From: Brenneria sp. hezel4-2-4
GTDB taxonomy: Bacteria > Pseudomonadota > Gammaproteobacteria > Enterobacterales > Enterobacteriaceae
Direction: 5' to 3'
Length of the DNA stretch: 64,000 bases
NCBI RefSeq assembly: GCF_013155275.1
Contig: NZ_JABJXS010000001.1
Location: forward strand, 62,001-126,000
The position numbers were made by a program, and so were the translations under genes. The notes below the pieces were generated by a model. The model did not search any database. It saw only the letters and a program-made list of their open reading frames with translations, and was not told where the DNA came from. Shown piece after piece: positions 33,251 to 41,901 of this stretch (the stretch's first letter is position 1; each line of letters opens with the position of its first letter).

Positions 33251-34065
33251 TCGCCGCAAAACCGCTAACAGAACACATTGTACTGCGTTGCTCAAATCTG
33301 GGTTTCAAAGCCGGTAATACCCTGCTGCTGCAAGATGTCGAACTGGCCGTACGCCGTGGAGAAACCCTCGGCATCGTCGGCCCCAATGGCTCAGGCAAAT
33401 CAACCCTACTCAAACTGCTCGGCGGTTTGCGTATTCCCAGCGCCGGAACCCTCTGGCTTGATGAGAAAAAAATGCAACACTGGCCTCGCCGGCATATTGC
33501 CCGCGAGCTTGCTATGGTCGAACAACAGGCCGATACCGATGACGCTATCAGCGTATTCGATGTCGTCGCGTTGGGGCGTACGCCGTGGCTGTCGGCATTA
33601 CATCCCTGGTCGCAGGACGAGGATGCCATCGTCTGGCAGGCTCTGCGCGACGTCGGCGCCGCTCATCTCGGCAACAGGCGTTGGAACAGCCTTTCAGGCG
33701 GCGAACGCCAACGCGTGCATATTGCCCGAGCTCTGGCGCAGCGTCCGCAAATTCTCCTGCTGGATGAGCCTGGCAACCATCTGGATATCCAGCATCAATT
33801 GGATATTTTGCAACTGGTTCATGACCTGCCCGTGACCACCTTGATTGCCTTGCACGATCTCAACCAGGCGCTTGTATGCGATCGGCTGGCCGTGCTGGAT
33901 CGTGGTCGGCTGGTCGCTCTGGGACCGCCGCTTGAGGTTTTGACGCCACAATGTTTGCTCAATACATTCGGCGTCCGCGTCCATTATCTGACCGACCCGT
34001 TCGACGGCGCGGTTTTACTGCGGTTTAAGCAAAATGATGGCGGCGGGTTGTCCCTATCGCAATAG
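33247..34065 (+). CDS. ABC transporter ATP-binding protein (FecE/BtuD type)
   Basis: 272-aa ATPase with Walker A GPNGSGKST, signature LSGGERQRVHIARAL, Walker B ILLLDEPGNHLD and the H-loop LHDLNQAL. It powers the importer formed with the two preceding products. The sequence is of the siderophore/cobalamin/haem importer class, so uptake of a bulky metal complex is more likely than of a free small metabolite. Confidence 0.93.
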   Translation: MIAAKPLTEHIVLRCSNLGFKAGNTLLLQDVELAVRRGETLGIVGPNGSGKSTLLKLLGGLRIPSAGTLWLDEKKMQHWPRRHIARELAMVEQQADTDDAISVFDVVALGRTPWLSALHPWSQDEDAIVWQALRDVGAAHLGNRRWNSLSGGERQRVHIARALAQRPQILLLDEPGNHLDIQHQLDILQLVHDLPVTTLIALHDLNQALVCDRLAVLDRGRLVALGPPLEVLTPQCLLNTFGVRVHYLTDPFDGAVLLRFKQNDGGGLSLSQ

Positions 34066-34178
34066 TGAATGTCCCATACAGCAAAGCGTAATAAGACAAA
34101 TCTCCCTATTTTGATTTCACGGCACCTGGTGCCTTTACCGTAAGTACGCGATTAAGAACAATCACTGGGGAGTTTACG

Positions 34179-35090
34179 ATGAATCATCTGGATAATAAGC
34201 AATTGTCTTCGAGCGGCGCCGGGTCCAAGCTGGCGGCGCTCGGCCTATTGATGGCGGCGCTGGCACCGCTAAGCGCCCAGGCGATTGATGTTGATGCCGC
34301 CGACTTTGTGCCGGCGCCGGCGGGCACCACCGCCGGTCTGCTCTACTTGCAACACGCCGAGCGCGATCGCTTTTATGCCCAGGGACGTGAAACCTTGCGG
34401 GATCCGCGGCTGGTTTCCAATGTCGGCATCGCCAGGCTGATTCACTACACTGACGTGGGCGGGCTAACCGTCGCGCCGCAAATACTGGTGCCTTTCGGTC
34501 GCCTGGCGGCCAGCCGCGACACCAGCGCCCTGGGCGATACTCGCGGTGTGGGCGACGTCATCGTGACGGCCCCGACCTGGCTGGTCAACGATCCCCAGTC
34601 GCGTACCTACTTCGCTCTGGCGCCTTACCTGTATTTGCCGGTCGGAAGCTATGACAAAAACCGGTCGCTAAATATGGGCGAGAACCGCTGGAAGTTCAAC
34701 CTACAGGCCGGGCTGGTGAAAGGCTTTACCGATAACTGGTTTATCGACATAACCGCCGATGCCATGTTCCACGGCAAGAACGACGACTATGGCGCATCCG
34801 GCGCCACGCTCAAACAGGATCCGCTCTATCAGGGGCAAGCCTATCTGCGTTATCAGTTCACGCCTACGGCGAATGCCTTCGTCGGGCTGTCCCAGAACTG
34901 GGGAGGCAAGACCAGGGTAAATGGCGTAACCAATGATGATGCCGCCGAACAACGTAAATTCAGCGTCGGCGGCAGCTACTTCGTTACCCCTAAAACCCAA
35001 CTGCTGGTCGCCGCGGGGCGCGATATCAAAGTGGAGAATGGCTTCAAGGAAGACGCCCGCATCAACTTCAGAGTGATGCAGGTATTTTAA
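34179..35090 (+). CDS. Outer membrane channel of the phenol-degradation (MetA-pathway) family
   Basis: 303 aa with a Sec signal (cut near AQA, about residue 35) and alternating beta-strand character ending in a C-terminal aromatic (VMQVF), as in outer-membrane barrels. The sequence resembles the Phenol_MetA_deg family often found beside aromatic or nitrile catabolic genes. A role in entry of hydrophobic nitriles is an inference from position between the importer and nitrile hydratase genes. A short perfect repeat GGCACC-T-GGTGCC lies about 45 bp upstream. Confidence 0.8.
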   Translation: MNHLDNKQLSSSGAGSKLAALGLLMAALAPLSAQAIDVDAADFVPAPAGTTAGLLYLQHAERDRFYAQGRETLRDPRLVSNVGIARLIHYTDVGGLTVAPQILVPFGRLAASRDTSALGDTRGVGDVIVTAPTWLVNDPQSRTYFALAPYLYLPVGSYDKNRSLNMGENRWKFNLQAGLVKGFTDNWFIDITADAMFHGKNDDYGASGATLKQDPLYQGQAYLRYQFTPTANAFVGLSQNWGGKTRVNGVTNDDAAEQRKFSVGGSYFVTPKTQLLVAAGRDIKVENGFKEDARINFRVMQVF

Positions 35091-35338
35091 GCCGGATTAA
35101 GGTGATTGCAGGAAAATGCGGCGTATCCGGAACGGATCTCCCTTGTTATCGTCGGCGCCTGTCCTTGTCAGCCTATCCGATGTCCGGTACAGCAAAGCAG
35201 GCGGCAGGCAATCACCTTATCTTTCCTTTATCGCGGTTTTCGATGCCTTTTCTTGCGGGAATACGCCCGCTTCTGGCTGGCCGTTACCGGGGCGGTCGCC
35301 AGCAAAAATCCGAATCCCGATGTTATCGAGGGGGTTAC

Positions 35339-36022
35339 ATGAACGGAGTACACGACATTGGCGGTATGGACGGCATGGGGCCGGTGGGACCGACCAAGTG
35401 GGAGCCGGTCTATCATGCGCCGTGGGAAAAGGCGGCCTATGCGCTGTTTCCTTTTGCGGCGCGCGCAGGGATGTTCGGACTCGATGAGTTCCGCTGCCAT
35501 CTTGAGAAACTGCATCCGCTCCACTACCTGACGGCGTTCTACTATGAACACTGGGTCGATGCAACCGAACAAATCGGAGAGAAAAAAGGCTACTGGACTC
35601 AGGATGAGCTCGACAAGCGTACCGAATACTATCTGCAATATCCTGAGGTTCCGCTGCCCCCCAATAACGATCCCGAACTGGTTCAATTCGCCGAATGGGC
35701 GGTACGCAATGGCTTTTCGACCGCGCGGCAACTGGATACCGAACCTAAATTCAAGATTGGCGATCGGGTGACGGTCGACGCCAGCGTACCGAAACTCCAC
35801 ACGCGGCGAGCAGGCTATGTGCGTGGACGCACGGGCGAAATCATCATGTGTCACGGCGCGCACGTTTATCCGGATACGACCGGTAACGGCCTGCCTGAAA
35901 CATCGGAACACCTTTACACGCTCCGCTTTACCAACGAGGAACTGTATGGCGCCGAAGCGGCCGAGCCGAACGGCGCCGTTTGCACCGACGCCTGGGAACC
36001 CTACCTTACTTTGGCCAAATAA
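35339..36022 (+). CDS. nthB: Nitrile hydratase beta subunit
   Basis: 227 aa from the ATG at 35339, preceded by GAGGGG and beginning with the family hallmark MNGVHDIGGMDGMGPV. An upstream in-frame start would add an unrelated 79 residues. Conserved Arg52 (DEFRCHLEKL), which hydrogen-bonds to the modified cysteines of the alpha subunit, is present, as is a second arginine-rich region (HTRRAGYVRGRTGEI) and the C-terminal SH3-like domain. The beta-alpha-accessory gene order is that of cobalt-type enzymes. It forms the heterodimer that hydrates nitriles to amides. Confidence 0.95.
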   Translation: MNGVHDIGGMDGMGPVGPTKWEPVYHAPWEKAAYALFPFAARAGMFGLDEFRCHLEKLHPLHYLTAFYYEHWVDATEQIGEKKGYWTQDELDKRTEYYLQYPEVPLPPNNDPELVQFAEWAVRNGFSTARQLDTEPKFKIGDRVTVDASVPKLHTRRAGYVRGRTGEIIMCHGAHVYPDTTGNGLPETSEHLYTLRFTNEELYGAEAAEPNGAVCTDAWEPYLTLAK

Positions 36023-36034
36023 GGAATTGCCGTT

Positions 36035-36646
36035 ATGACACGAGTTAGCCTTGCTTACACCCCGAAAACCGAGGAGGAGATCGCCGCCCGCGTTAAGGCG
36101 ATTGAATCCATCCTGATAGAAAAGGGTCTGATGTCCGAGGCCGGGGTCAATAAGTTCGCCGAGCTTTATGAAAACGAGGTCGGGCCGCATCTGGGCGCCA
36201 AGGTGGTAGCCAGAGCCTGGACCGATCCTGCGTTCAAGCAACGTCTGCTGGCGGATGCGACCAAAGCCTGTCAGGAATTGGGCATCGGCGGTCTACAGGG
36301 CGAACATATGATTGCCCTGGAATGCACCGATACGGTACATCACGTTATCGTCTGCACCCTTTGCTCCTGCTATCCCTGGCCGGTGCTCGGCATGCCGCCG
36401 AACTGGTATAAATCGATGCCCTATCGTTCGCGGATCGTTCGGGAGCCGCGTAAAGTCCTGAGCGAGGATTTTCATTTTGAACTTCCCCTTTCGACCGAAA
36501 TACGGGTGTGGGATTCCAATTCAGAGATCCGCTATTGGGTGTTGCCTAAACGTCCGGCGAATACCGAAGGCATGAGCGAAGAGCAACTCGCCGCGCTGGT
36601 GAACCGCGATGCGCTGATCGGCACCGGACAGGTAACGGCCGCCTAA
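36035..36646 (+). CDS. nthA: Nitrile hydratase alpha subunit, cobalt type
   Basis: 203-aa metal-binding subunit. The claw motif VCTLCSCY occupies residues 106-113, with ligands Cys107, Cys110 and Cys112. Thr at 108 and Tyr at 113 are typical of the cobalt class, while iron enzymes read VCSLCSCT. Two of the cysteines are normally oxidised to sulfinic and sulfenic acids. It follows the beta gene after 12 bp. Product: amides from nitriles, feeding the amidase 5 kb upstream. Confidence 0.96.
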   Translation: MTRVSLAYTPKTEEEIAARVKAIESILIEKGLMSEAGVNKFAELYENEVGPHLGAKVVARAWTDPAFKQRLLADATKACQELGIGGLQGEHMIALECTDTVHHVIVCTLCSCYPWPVLGMPPNWYKSMPYRSRIVREPRKVLSEDFHFELPLSTEIRVWDSNSEIRYWVLPKRPANTEGMSEEQLAALVNRDALIGTGQVTAA

Positions 36647-36662
36647 CCCTATCGGAGAACCT

Positions 36663-37052
36663 ATGACCACTCTCATCAGCAAGGATAATAACGAACTGGC
36701 AGCGGTGTTAAATCGCCGCGAAGGACAGGCGCCATTCAACAAACCCTGGGAATTGCGGGTCTTTGCCATCGCCGTGGCGGCCTGTGAGGCCGGCGAGTTC
36801 GAATGGGCCGAGTTTCAGGAAGCCCTGACGGAAGTAATAAAACAGTGGGAGGCCGCGAATCCCGGCTTTACCCAGGACGACTGGAGCTATTACGAGCATT
36901 TCGTCATCGCCCTGGAAGTGGTGCTGGCCAGCCATGGCAAGCTGTCGGAAGACGGCTTGGATCAGCGTGCGCAGGTGATCCTTGAGACGCCGGTACATAA
37001 ACACCATGTGGCGAAATACGATCCCATCATGATCGATCCGGCACGCATCTGA
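36663..37052 (+). CDS. Nitrile hydratase accessory protein (cobalt-type activator)
   Basis: 129 aa, related in sequence to the N-terminal half of the beta subunit (PWELRVFAIAVAACEAGEFEWAEFQEALT; compare the beta DEFRCHLEKL region). In cobalt nitrile hydratases this third protein escorts the alpha subunit and delivers cobalt by subunit swapping. It begins 17 bp after alpha and ends the nitrile hydratase transcript, followed by a 13-bp hairpin. Confidence 0.9.
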   Translation: MTTLISKDNNELAAVLNRREGQAPFNKPWELRVFAIAVAACEAGEFEWAEFQEALTEVIKQWEAANPGFTQDDWSYYEHFVIALEVVLASHGKLSEDGLDQRAQVILETPVHKHHVAKYDPIMIDPARI

Positions 37053-37080
37053 TTGCCCGACCGGTTGTAAAAACGTTCGC

Positions 37081-37111
37081 GTATGGAACGGGGCCTTGCC
37101 CTGTTCCATAC
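37081..37111 (+). terminator. Hairpin ending the nitrile hydratase transcript
   Basis: 13-bp stem GTATGGAACGGGG / CCCTGTTCCATAC (one G-T pair) with a 5-nt loop, 30 bp past the accessory gene stop. No T-tract follows. Confidence 0.5.
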
Positions 37112-37262
37112 GATGACCGCCGTTGAATCACCGCTATTTTCCCGCCATTTTTCATTTCTGAGTCTGTCCCGACATCGCATCGATCCCAGTGAATTTACCT
37201 GATTGCCCTCTTCCGGCGGAAACCATTGCACTACAAAAGAGCGCCTGCGCCAAATTGAATCA

Positions 37263-37278
37263 GATAAGTTTACTTATC
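37263..37278. promoter_or_regulatory. Palindromic operator candidate
   Basis: Perfect 7-bp arms GATAAGT and ACTTATC separated by TT, 115 bp upstream of the AraC-type regulator gene. It could bind that regulator or another factor; no direct evidence. Confidence 0.3.
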
Positions 37279-37392
37279 CTATTGATTTTTATTAATAAAA
37301 TATTGGAATGGTTTTTGCTTATATTCATCGTCAGGAGGATCAGGCTGTTTCAGTTGGATTTTTCCGGAGTCACTGCACGATGAGGGTTATTT

Positions 37393-38334
37393 ATGTCTAT
37401 CACTTATTCAACGGCCCATATCTCTGAAAAGCAGAGGTTTGAATATTGGAAAGAGGTTGTTTGCAGCCACTGTCTTTTAGCCAAAAGCGAACCGTTGGGA
37501 AGCCGGAGCTTTGATGCTTCCATGCAGTTTCATTCCGCACACCCGATGGCTATCAGTACACTATCCGCGCCCGCGCATCAGTGGAAGCGTTCGGCAGAAG
37601 CGATACGTAAAGGTCCTGATGACGATCTCTGGTTAGCATTAATCCAGCACGGTCAGGCCTGGATAGAACAGAATGGCCGACAGGCCGTGCTGTCGCCGGG
37701 TTCGATGGTGATTTATGACTCGGCAAGAGAGTTCGATTTCAGGATAGACTCCCAGGCGCTTCATCTGTTAAGGATCCCGCGCCATTTGCTGGCTGCCCGT
37801 TTTCCCAAAGCAGAACATCTTACCGCGATAACCCTGGACGCCTCGCGCCCCGGGATCGTTCCGTTACGTGAAATGTTGTTGCAAGCGCGCAGCGAATCCG
37901 TGGCCAGCGTTAATCCCAACACCGCCTCGCGGTTCTTTACGATGATGCTGGATATGTTGGCGTTCAGCCTTGAGATCGACGCGAGTCAAGAGCATTTGTC
38001 CGGTTCGCGTAATCTTTATGAAAAAGTGATGCGCTTCATCCGTAATCACTTGCAGGATGAGACGTTATCGCTGGAAAGCATAGCCAAGGCACATTATGTT
38101 TCCTCCCGCACCCTTACCCGCGCGTTTGCCATTCACCAGAAAACCCCGATGTCCGCGGTATGGCATGAGCGCCTGTTGGCCAGCCGCTGCGCGTTGGAGG
38201 AAGGCCGGGTTCACAGCGTTTCACAAGCCGCGCTGGAGTACGGATTCAAAGATTTCTCTCACTTCAGTCGCGCATTTCGCCGTACTTTCGGCCAATCGCC
38301 GAATACGCTGCTGATGCATACTTCATTCAAATAA
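37393..38334 (+). CDS. AraC-family regulator, probable control of the nitrile cluster
   Basis: 313 aa with an N-terminal cupin-like binding domain of the NitR/FeaR type (AraC_binding_2) and a C-terminal double HTH (LSLESIAKAHYVSSRTLTRAF, then SVSQAALEYGFKDFSHFSRAF). Related regulators control nitrilase, aldoxime and amine catabolism. It is co-oriented with the nitrile genes and separated from them by 340 bp, so it has its own promoter. Target genes are inferred from position. Confidence 0.85.
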   Translation: MSITYSTAHISEKQRFEYWKEVVCSHCLLAKSEPLGSRSFDASMQFHSAHPMAISTLSAPAHQWKRSAEAIRKGPDDDLWLALIQHGQAWIEQNGRQAVLSPGSMVIYDSAREFDFRIDSQALHLLRIPRHLLAARFPKAEHLTAITLDASRPGIVPLREMLLQARSESVASVNPNTASRFFTMMLDMLAFSLEIDASQEHLSGSRNLYEKVMRFIRNHLQDETLSLESIAKAHYVSSRTLTRAFAIHQKTPMSAVWHERLLASRCALEEGRVHSVSQAALEYGFKDFSHFSRAFRRTFGQSPNTLLMHTSFK

Positions 38335-38338
38335 AGGC

Positions 38339-38395
38339 TCAGGGGCCAGCTATCTCAGCCTGCATAACTTGACCGTGCAGGTCGTTTGGCCCTGA
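38339..38395 (+). terminator. Extended stem-loop after the AraC-type gene
   Basis: Outer arms TCAGGGGCCA / TGGCCCTGA (one bulge) enclose an inner stem CCTGCA / TGCAGG. It starts 5 bp beyond the stop codon. It probably ends the regulator transcript; T-tract absent. Confidence 0.4.
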
Positions 38396-38616
38396 CTTAT
38401 ACTCGTCATACTTCAGTTGCATGTGCGTTGGCTGCTCTCACTCACCGCGGCCATTAGGTAATTTGCCTAACCGGCGATTTATGCATAGAGTTAAAGTTAG
38501 TGATGTAATTCACATTTCATTTTCAGCCTGGCAAATCAGTTATAGACAGCAACTCAACGCAGCGTTGTACACCCATCGTTATTGTCCATCTATCCCCGAT
38601 AATTTATGGAGAACCA

Positions 38617-39429
38617 ATGTCAGAATTGAGTTCCAATCTGATGATTTTCAGCGATCTTGATGGTTCGCTGCTTGATCATGATACCTACGGTTGGGAGCCT
38701 GCGCGTCCGTGGCTGGAACGACTGGCGCAGCTTGCGATCCCGGTGATCATCACCACCAGTAAAACGGCGGCGGAAGTCGAGCAACTGCGAGAGGCTCTCG
38801 GCCTCGCCCGTTTTCCTTATATCGCCGAAAATGGCGCCCTGATTGCACTGCCGGCCGACTGGCGCTCGCACCCGAGTTATCCGCGTAAGATTTTTGATGC
38901 GGACTACCCTTTCATTTGCGCTCAGCTTAATCAACTGCGGGAAAAGCATGCCTTTCGCTTTAAAGGCTTTGCCGATATGGATTGCGCCGAGGTTGCCGCG
39001 TTAACCGGATTGTCGGCGCGGGATGCTGAACTCGCTCGCCGCCGCGAAGCCTCTGAACCTATTCAGTGGCTTGACGATAGCGATGCGCTGCTGCGTTTTC
39101 GTCAGCGACTGACCGATTGCGGATTATCACTGACCCAGGGCGGACGCTTTTATCACGTGATGGGCATTGGCGTCAGTAAGGGGATCGCCGCCAACTGGAT
39201 AAAAAAACAGTACCCCTATAAAGGCGAACATCATGTCACGACCATTGGTCTTGGCGACGGGCCGAACGATGTCTCTTTACTGACGGCAATGGATAATGCG
39301 GTCGTGATTAAAGGTAAAGGAAATCAACTTGTCGACTTACCCGATAACTATGCCGGCCGCTTATATCGCACCCGGTCTATGGGGCCTGCCGGCTGGAGCG
39401 AGGGCCTCGACCACTTTCTTGGTGATTAA
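38617..39429 (+). CDS. Glucosyl-/mannosyl-3-phosphoglycerate phosphatase
   Basis: HAD-superfamily (Cof/MPGP subfamily) phosphatase, 270 aa. Motif I is FSDLDGSLLD with nucleophile Asp13 and Asp15; motif IV is GLGDGPNDVSLL. Enterics with this gene but no mannosyl synthase use it to dephosphorylate glucosyl-3-phosphoglycerate. The start is supported by ATGGAGAA. The synthase gene follows after 52 bp, so the pair makes the compatible solute glucosylglycerate, reported in Erwinia chrysanthemi under osmotic stress and nitrogen limitation. Sequence alone does not separate glucosyl from mannosyl specificity. Confidence 0.88.
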   Translation: MSELSSNLMIFSDLDGSLLDHDTYGWEPARPWLERLAQLAIPVIITTSKTAAEVEQLREALGLARFPYIAENGALIALPADWRSHPSYPRKIFDADYPFICAQLNQLREKHAFRFKGFADMDCAEVAALTGLSARDAELARRREASEPIQWLDDSDALLRFRQRLTDCGLSLTQGGRFYHVMGIGVSKGIAANWIKKQYPYKGEHHVTTIGLGDGPNDVSLLTAMDNAVVIKGKGNQLVDLPDNYAGRLYRTRSMGPAGWSEGLDHFLGD

Positions 39430-39481
39430 CTTTTATATTAAATATTAATTAAATAAATAATAAATGGCATGGGAGAACACG

Positions 39482-40699
39482 ATGAGTGAATTTTATCAGG
39501 ATGGGATAATTACCAACTTTCATAATCTGACCCGGCGAAATGTGGAAGAGTTGGAATATGAACTTCAGGTGTTTTCCGGGCAGAACAGCATGGGGCTTAT
39601 CCTCCCTTCTCTCTATTCAGAGCTGGAAGGACCCGCTTTAGATAACATCGTCGACCTATTGTCCCAGGTGCCCTATCTTGGCGAGATTGTCATTGGTTTG
39701 GATCGGGCCGACCGGGAGCAGTTTCACTATGCCCGTAAGTTTTTTTCCCGCTTGCCGCAGCGTCACCGAATCCTGTGGAATGACGGCCCGCGTCTTAAAC
39801 AACTGAGCGATGAACTGGCTGATAAATCCCTGGCGCCGACCGAGCCGGGCAAAGGCCGCAACGTGTGGTTTTGTGTCGGTTATACATTGGCCTCGCGTCG
39901 ATCGGCCTGCGTGGCGCTGCACGATTGTGACATTGTCACCTACGATCGCCGCATGCTGGCCCGCTTGCTCTATCCGGTGGCGAATCCGCATTTCCATTAT
40001 GATTTCTGCAAAGGTTATTACGCGCGGGTGGCGGACCGGAAACTCAACGGCCGTGTGGGCCGCCTGCTGGTTTTCCCGTTACTCAAATCGTTGCAAAAGG
40101 TTTACGGCAATTCTGACTATCTGGAGTATATGCGCAGCTATCGCTATCCGTTGTCGGGCGAATTCGCCATGCGTACCCATATATTGAATAACCTGCGCAT
40201 TCCCAGCGATTGGGGACTGGAAATCGGCGTGCTGTCGGAGATACACCGCGGGACGGCAACCAGCCGTATCTGTCAGGTGGATATTGCCGACAATTATGAT
40301 CATAAACACCAGCCGATGTCGGAAGACGATCCCAATACCGGACTGCAACGCATGGCAACCGATATCACCAAAGCGTTGTATCGCAAACTGGCTATTCAGG
40401 GCGTGAATATCACCACCGACTCTTTCCGTGTGCTGCGCGCGACCTACTACCGCACGGCGCTGGATATGATTGACGCCTTCGAACACGATGCCCGCATGAA
40501 TGGGCTACAGTTCGACCGCCATCAAGAAGAGTCCGCGGTTGAGCTGTTTGCCGATGTCATTACGCTTTCCGGTCAGGTATACACTGAAAGCCCGGGCGAC
40601 AAACCCTTTGTTCCCAGTTGGAACCGCGTACAGTCCGCTTTCCCCGATATTCTTGAGCGCTTATATAACGCCGTTGAAGCGGATAATCAGGACGACTGA
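39482..40699 (+). CDS. gpgS: Glucosyl-3-phosphoglycerate synthase
   Basis: GT-A glycosyltransferase of the GT81-like GpgS group, 405 aa, transferring glucose from an NDP-sugar to 3-phosphoglycerate. The nucleotide-sugar/metal motif is ALHDCDIV (Asp148 and Asp150). The start at 39482 is chosen for GGGAGAACACG just upstream; an ATG 18 bp earlier lacks this spacing. A perfect matS site is embedded in the codons around Asp148. It pairs with the phosphatase gene upstream for osmolyte synthesis. Confidence 0.88.
   Translation: MSEFYQDGIITNFHNLTRRNVEELEYELQVFSGQNSMGLILPSLYSELEGPALDNIVDLLSQVPYLGEIVIGLDRADREQFHYARKFFSRLPQRHRILWNDGPRLKQLSDELADKSLAPTEPGKGRNVWFCVGYTLASRRSACVALHDCDIVTYDRRMLARLLYPVANPHFHYDFCKGYYARVADRKLNGRVGRLLVFPLLKSLQKVYGNSDYLEYMRSYRYPLSGEFAMRTHILNNLRIPSDWGLEIGVLSEIHRGTATSRICQVDIADNYDHKHQPMSEDDPNTGLQRMATDITKALYRKLAIQGVNITTDSFRVLRATYYRTALDMIDAFEHDARMNGLQFDRHQEESAVELFADVITLSGQVYTESPGDKPFVPSWNRVQSAFPDILERLYNAVEADNQDD
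39927..39939. other. matS site (MatP binding)
   Basis: GTGACATTGTCAC is a perfect match to the MatP consensus GTGACRNYGTCAC. matS sites occur only in the Ter macrodomain of enterobacterial chromosomes, where MatP compacts the terminus and links it to the divisome. It lies inside gpgS. Confidence 0.85.
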
Positions 40700-40820
40700 A
40701 TTTCTGTACCATCGGTTTCCGTTACGTTCCCGGCCCTCATATTAGGGCCGTTAAAACTGGATTTTTCAGACAAAGTGGCACAAAGTCATGACTGTCCTGC
40801 AACCTGTCTGGGAGTAAAAA

Positions 40821-41873
40821 ATGGAATATCGTCAATTAGGCCGTTCAGGCCTGAAAGTATCGGTTCTGAGCCTGGGCACCATGACATTTGGTGGTCAGGG
40901 AAAGTTTGCGAAAACCGGCAATACCGATCTGCAAGGCGCCCGTCGACAAATCGATCGCTGCATTGATGCGGGCATTAATCTGTTCGATACCGCCGATGTC
41001 TATTCAAACGGAGATTCAGAACAAATTCTTGGTAAGGCGTTGAAAGATAAACGCCATCAAGTATTGATTGCCAGCAAGGCGCGTTTTCCCATGGGCAACG
41101 GCCCGAACGATCGCGGTTCGTCCCGTCATCATATTATCCGGGCCTGCGAAGCGAGCCTGAAAAGGCTGGATACGGATTACCTCGATCTCTACCAACTCCA
41201 TGAATGGGATGGACTGACTCCGCTGGAGGAAACGCTGGATGCGTTAGACTACCTCGTCAGCAGCGGGAAAGTGCGCTACGTCGGCGTATCCAACTTTTCC
41301 GGCTGGCATGTGATGAAAACATTGGGTATCGCCGAAAGGCAACGTACCGTACGTCCGGTTAGCCAGCAGATCCATTACACATTACAGGCGCGGGAAGCGG
41401 AATATGAATTGCTGCCGATAACTCACGATCAGGGGCTGGGGGTTTTAGTATGGAGTCCGCTGGCCGGCGGCTTGCTGTCAGGAAAATACCGTCGTAATAA
41501 ACAGCCCGAGGGAACAACCCGGCATCTTGAAAACTGGAACGAACCGCCCGTGCGCGATGAGAATGCGCTATATGATATTGTCGAGGTATTAGTTGATATT
41601 GCGGCGCAGCGCGGAATTTCCGCCGCCCAGGTCGCATTGGCCTGGCTATTGAATAATCGCGCCGTCAGTTCGGTAATCATTGGCGCCCGGCGCGACGACC
41701 AGCTTGAAGATAACCTTAAAGCTGTTAATGTTATCCTCAACGAGCAAGAGATTGCGCGGCTAAATGACGTCAGCCGGCTCCCTCTGCTTTATCCGTACTG
41801 GCATCAGGCGCAGACAGCCTCCGATCGCCTAAGCAATGCCGATTTATCGCTCATCGCCCCCTATTTGAAATAA
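40821..41873 (+). CDS. Aldo-keto reductase
   Basis: 350-aa NADPH-dependent (beta/alpha)8 oxidoreductase. The catalytic Asp/Tyr lie in NLFDTADVYSNGDSE, the active-site His in LDLYQLHEWD, and the C-terminal nucleotide-binding segment reads VIIGARRDDQLEDNL. It resembles the YajO/Tas-type and VdtR-like bacterial AKRs; the substrate is unknown. GGGAGTAAAAA precedes the start. ydfG, another carbonyl reductase, follows after 28 bp and may be co-transcribed. Confidence 0.88.
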   Translation: MEYRQLGRSGLKVSVLSLGTMTFGGQGKFAKTGNTDLQGARRQIDRCIDAGINLFDTADVYSNGDSEQILGKALKDKRHQVLIASKARFPMGNGPNDRGSSRHHIIRACEASLKRLDTDYLDLYQLHEWDGLTPLEETLDALDYLVSSGKVRYVGVSNFSGWHVMKTLGIAERQRTVRPVSQQIHYTLQAREAEYELLPITHDQGLGVLVWSPLAGGLLSGKYRRNKQPEGTTRHLENWNEPPVRDENALYDIVEVLVDIAAQRGISAAQVALAWLLNNRAVSSVIIGARRDDQLEDNLKAVNVILNEQEIARLNDVSRLPLLYPYWHQAQTASDRLSNADLSLIAPYLK

Positions 41874-41901
41874 TGACACGCAGTCAGAGGAAGATAACAG
41901 C

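Larger units (their letters stand above)
37053..37392. other. Intergenic region before the AraC-type regulator
   Basis: 340 bp: a terminator-like hairpin at 37081-37111, an inverted repeat GATAAGT-TT-ACTTATC at 37263-37278 and an AT-rich promoter-like stretch at 37280-37330. No gene is seen. Confidence 0.55.

Noticed and set aside
35102..35338. 79-residue N-terminal extension of nitrile hydratase beta
   Set aside because: The family begins at MNGVHDIGGM, and GAGGGG directly precedes that ATG at 35339.
35228..36241. Long minus-strand open frame opposite nitrile hydratase beta
   Set aside because: Mirror of a clear coding gene with codon bias; no family motif or ribosome-binding site.
37061..37073. 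GGTTGTAAAAA resembling a Ter core
   Set aside because: The pyrimidine after GTTGTAA and upstream conserved bases are missing.
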